Below, piece by piece: positions 7,901 through 9,200 of a stretch of 9,200 nucleotides of DNA; position 1 is the first letter of the stretch, and every line of letters starts with the position of its first letter. The position numbers and the translations under genes were made by a program. A model generated the notes under the pieces. The model searched no databases and was not told the origin of the DNA. It saw only the letters and a program-made list of their open reading frames with translations. The stretch comes from an uncultured Prevotellaceae bacterium (lineage in GTDB: Bacteria; Bacteroidota; Bacteroidia; Bacteroidales; Bacteroidaceae). Location of the stretch: NCBI GenBank assembly GCA_902803455.1, contig CADCQC010000100.1, positions 1 to 9,200 of the forward strand. Direction: 5' to 3'.

Positions 7901-8020
7901 ATCTAGGAAGACCTAGGAGAATCTAGGAGATAATAGGAAGACCTAAGAGATGCTAGGAAGGCCTAGGAGATGCCAGGAAGGCCTAGGAGATGCCAGGAGA
8001 ATCTATGAAAGTTTAGGAAA
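7901..8020. repeat. 12-unit, 10-bp tandem repeat rich in CTAG
   Basis: Twelve consecutive 10-base units follow the consensus NNCTAGGARR, starting at 7901 (ATCTAGGAAG, ACCTAGGAGA, ATCTAGGAGA, ...). Units decay at the right end (ATCTATGAAA, GTTTAGGAAA). A 20-bp higher-order period is visible at 7931-7990; for example TGCTAGGAAG-GCCTAGGAGA at 7951-7970 and TGCCAGGAAG-GCCTAGGAGA at 7971-7990 differ at one base. Six units keep the tetranucleotide CTAG, and four contain CCTAGG. The plus strand is strongly purine-rich. The array begins 49 bases upstream of the propeller-DUF362 ATG and ends inside the left arm of the terminator, so it occupies the promoter/leader region of that operon. Because the unit is 10 bp and contains TAG on both strands, stop codons fall in every frame: it is non-coding. 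Confidence 0.9.
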
Positions 8021-8052
8021 TAAAGGCCGCACCTGCTGATGCGGCCTTTATT
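8019..8052 (-). terminator. Terminator of the susD transcription unit
   Basis: A perfect 13-base inverted repeat, AATAAAGGCCGCA (8019-8031) and TGCGGCCTTTATT (8040-8052), surrounds an 8-base loop. Read on the minus strand, the stem ends in CCTTTATTT, giving a short U-rich tail 57 bases after the susD stop. The structure is nearly symmetrical and could also work on the plus strand. It separates susD from the propeller-DUF362/GH2 operon and abuts the tandem array. Bases 8053-8108 between it and susD hold nothing else I can support apart from a weak ACGTAT/ATACGT inverted pair. Confidence 0.8.
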
Positions 8053-8108
8053 CTTAAACACCAAAATCTACTACGTATGAATGATTTTTATCAGCTGATA
8101 CGTCTTTT

Positions 8109-9200
8109 TTAATATCCGTTGTTCTGCCAAGCCTTTTTGTCGGCATCGCTCAGGTTGGTGCCGTCAGGATTCTGCAGTGTATCGATGAATTTCTGCGGAA
8201 TGGGACGGTAGTTGTGGCGATCCTGCACATTAGGAGCAGCCTCCGGGTTGAAAGCTCTTGCCCGTTTCACGAGCAGGTTGGTGCGAGCCAGTTCATCCCA
8301 GCGGTTCCACTCACCGAGCAACTCACGAGTACGCTCATTGAAGATGAAGTTCAGCATACGGTCATAGTCGCCAGTAGCGCCTATGGCAGCCAGAACGGCC
8401 TCATCCTCTGCGGGCAACTGGGTATAGCTTGCTATCTGCAAGTTGCTGGCTTCGGTGGTCTCGTCAATACCTGTCGAGAGGTAATAGGTATTGGTGTGGG
8501 TCATTGAAGCATAGTAAGCCTCCGTATTATTCAATGTCTTGCCGGCGAAGTCCTTGTTTTTCTTCACTGTTGTAGCAGTGGCAGTGGAGTTATCCTTGTC
8601 GCCGCCGTCAGCTTTGAGGAAAGCCATGGAACCGTCGGTGTAGTAGCTGCGGTTCTCGCCCTTCTTCCACTGACCACGAGCACGGAGCACGTTCACAGTG
8701 TTGATGGCATCCTGATAGTTGCCCATGCGCACCTGTGCCTCAGCCTTGACGAGATAGGTCTCACCCGAGCGTGCCATGATGACATCGCGGTGGGCATCCC
8801 CCTTCTCACCAGTTCTCGAGCCGTCGGCGGTTTTGTTGATGCCGCAGAACACGTTGGTCTTTGATGGGTCACCATTATAGGTATTCATCTTATACTGACC
8901 GTCCTGGAAAGCGACGAAAGCATTGGGCACCCATTTGCCTGTACGCGGGTTAACGAAGGTATGGTCGACACCGCCACGTCCGAATGTTCCGTAGGGATTG
9001 CCGTCAAAGCGTCTGTCGCTCTTCTTATTGAGGATGAAGATGATTCCCTCGTCGCCGATATTAGGCACCTGGGCATCGGTCAGGCCATACAGAGACTTCA
9101 GTCCCTTCACCACGTTGCCGTCCTTGTCCTTCGTGTCTTCAGCACTCTTGGCAGCATTGTTCAGGCCATAGACCGTCTTGAAGGTTTTCCACATACGGGC
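8109..9200 (-). CDS. SusD/RagB-family nutrient-binding outer-membrane lipoprotein, C-terminal part
   Basis: The frame is open to the right edge (A-R before the Met at 9194), so about 363 C-terminal residues of a protein usually 500-650 long are present; the signal peptide and lipobox lie outside. SusD hallmarks, numbered from that Met, are the TPR-type helix pair MARSGETYLVKAEAQVRMGNYQDAINTVNVLRARG (140-174), FIFNERTRELLGEWNRWDELART (283-305), and the terminal NYRPIPQKFID (328-338) with a C-terminal ...WQNNGY. A Lys/Asp/Thr-rich insertion (~178-262) separates the TPR segment from the FNERTREL helix. Family members form the lid on a SusC TonB-dependent transporter and capture oligosaccharides at the cell surface. 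A susC gene is therefore expected just beyond the window. The substrate cannot be read from this part. Confidence 0.93.
   Translation of the reverse strand, partial: ARMWKTFKTVYGLNNAAKSAEDTKDKDGNVVKGLKSLYGLTDAQVPNIGDEGIIFILNKKSDRRFDGNPYGTFGRGGVDHTFVNPRTGKWVPNAFVAFQDGQYKMNTYNGDPSKTNVFCGINKTADGSRTGEKGDAHRDVIMARSGETYLVKAEAQVRMGNYQDAINTVNVLRARGQWKKGENRSYYTDGSMAFLKADGGDKDNSTATATTVKKNKDFAGKTLNNTEAYYASMTHTNTYYLSTGIDETTEASNLQIASYTQLPAEDEAVLAAIGATGDYDRMLNFIFNERTRELLGEWNRWDELARTNLLVKRARAFNPEAAPNVQDRHNYRPIPQKFIDTLQNPDGTNLSDADKKAWQNNGY

Noticed and set aside
7901..8020. Possible CRISPR array
   Set aside because: The repeat unit is only 10 bp with no spacers between units; CRISPR repeats are longer and are separated by unique spacers.
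8073..8103. ACGTAT/ATACGT inverted pair after susD as an operator
   Set aside because: The arms are short, the internal sequence does not pair well and there is no promoter nearby.

Overview
The window looks like a carbohydrate-utilisation region from a Bacteroidota genome, most likely Prevotella/Segatella or a close relative. This rests on several signs: a SusD/RagB-type outer-membrane glycan-binding lipoprotein, glycoside hydrolases carrying signal peptides, a Bacteroidota-type promoter (TTG, 19 bp, TATCTTTG), start codons without clear Shine-Dalgarno sequences, and moderate GC. Genus placement is an inference from protein style, not from a database match.

Layout. (1) 1-423, plus strand: the C-terminal end of a GH13 alpha-amylase-family enzyme, followed by a hairpin terminator (457-488) and a small palindromic intergenic repeat cluster (497-557). 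(2) About 676-2775, plus strand: a recognisable promoter, a lipoprotein of unknown family, and 31 bp later a secreted GH28 polygalacturonase-family enzyme. (3) 2790-7852, minus strand, convergent with GH28 across only 14 bp: a secreted GH2 beta-galactosidase-like enzyme. Upstream of it, overlapping by 4 bases (ATGA), is a 712-residue secreted protein joining a beta-propeller-like N-terminal half to a C-terminal DUF362 domain. (4) 7853-8108: an intergenic region with a 12-unit, 10-bp tandem repeat rich in CTAG, next to a perfect 13-bp-stem terminator. (5) 8109-9200, minus strand: the C-terminal part of a SusD-like protein that runs off the window. Its SusC partner presumably lies beyond the right edge.

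How it may work together. The SusD protein (with a presumed SusC) would capture and import an oligosaccharide. The GH2 enzyme would remove beta-linked sugars, probably galactose or a related sugar, and the convergent GH28 enzyme would hydrolyse galacturonic-acid linkages. Together they suggest a pectin-type substrate such as galactan-decorated rhamnogalacturonan; this is inference from enzyme families. The GH13 fragment belongs to a separate starch/alpha-glucan transcription unit. The parts least explained by known biology are the 10-bp tandem array in the leader of the propeller-DUF362/GH2 operon, the propeller-DUF362 fusion itself, and the unassigned lipoprotein beside GH28. I found no convincing RNA gene, CRISPR array, insertion sequence or phage element.
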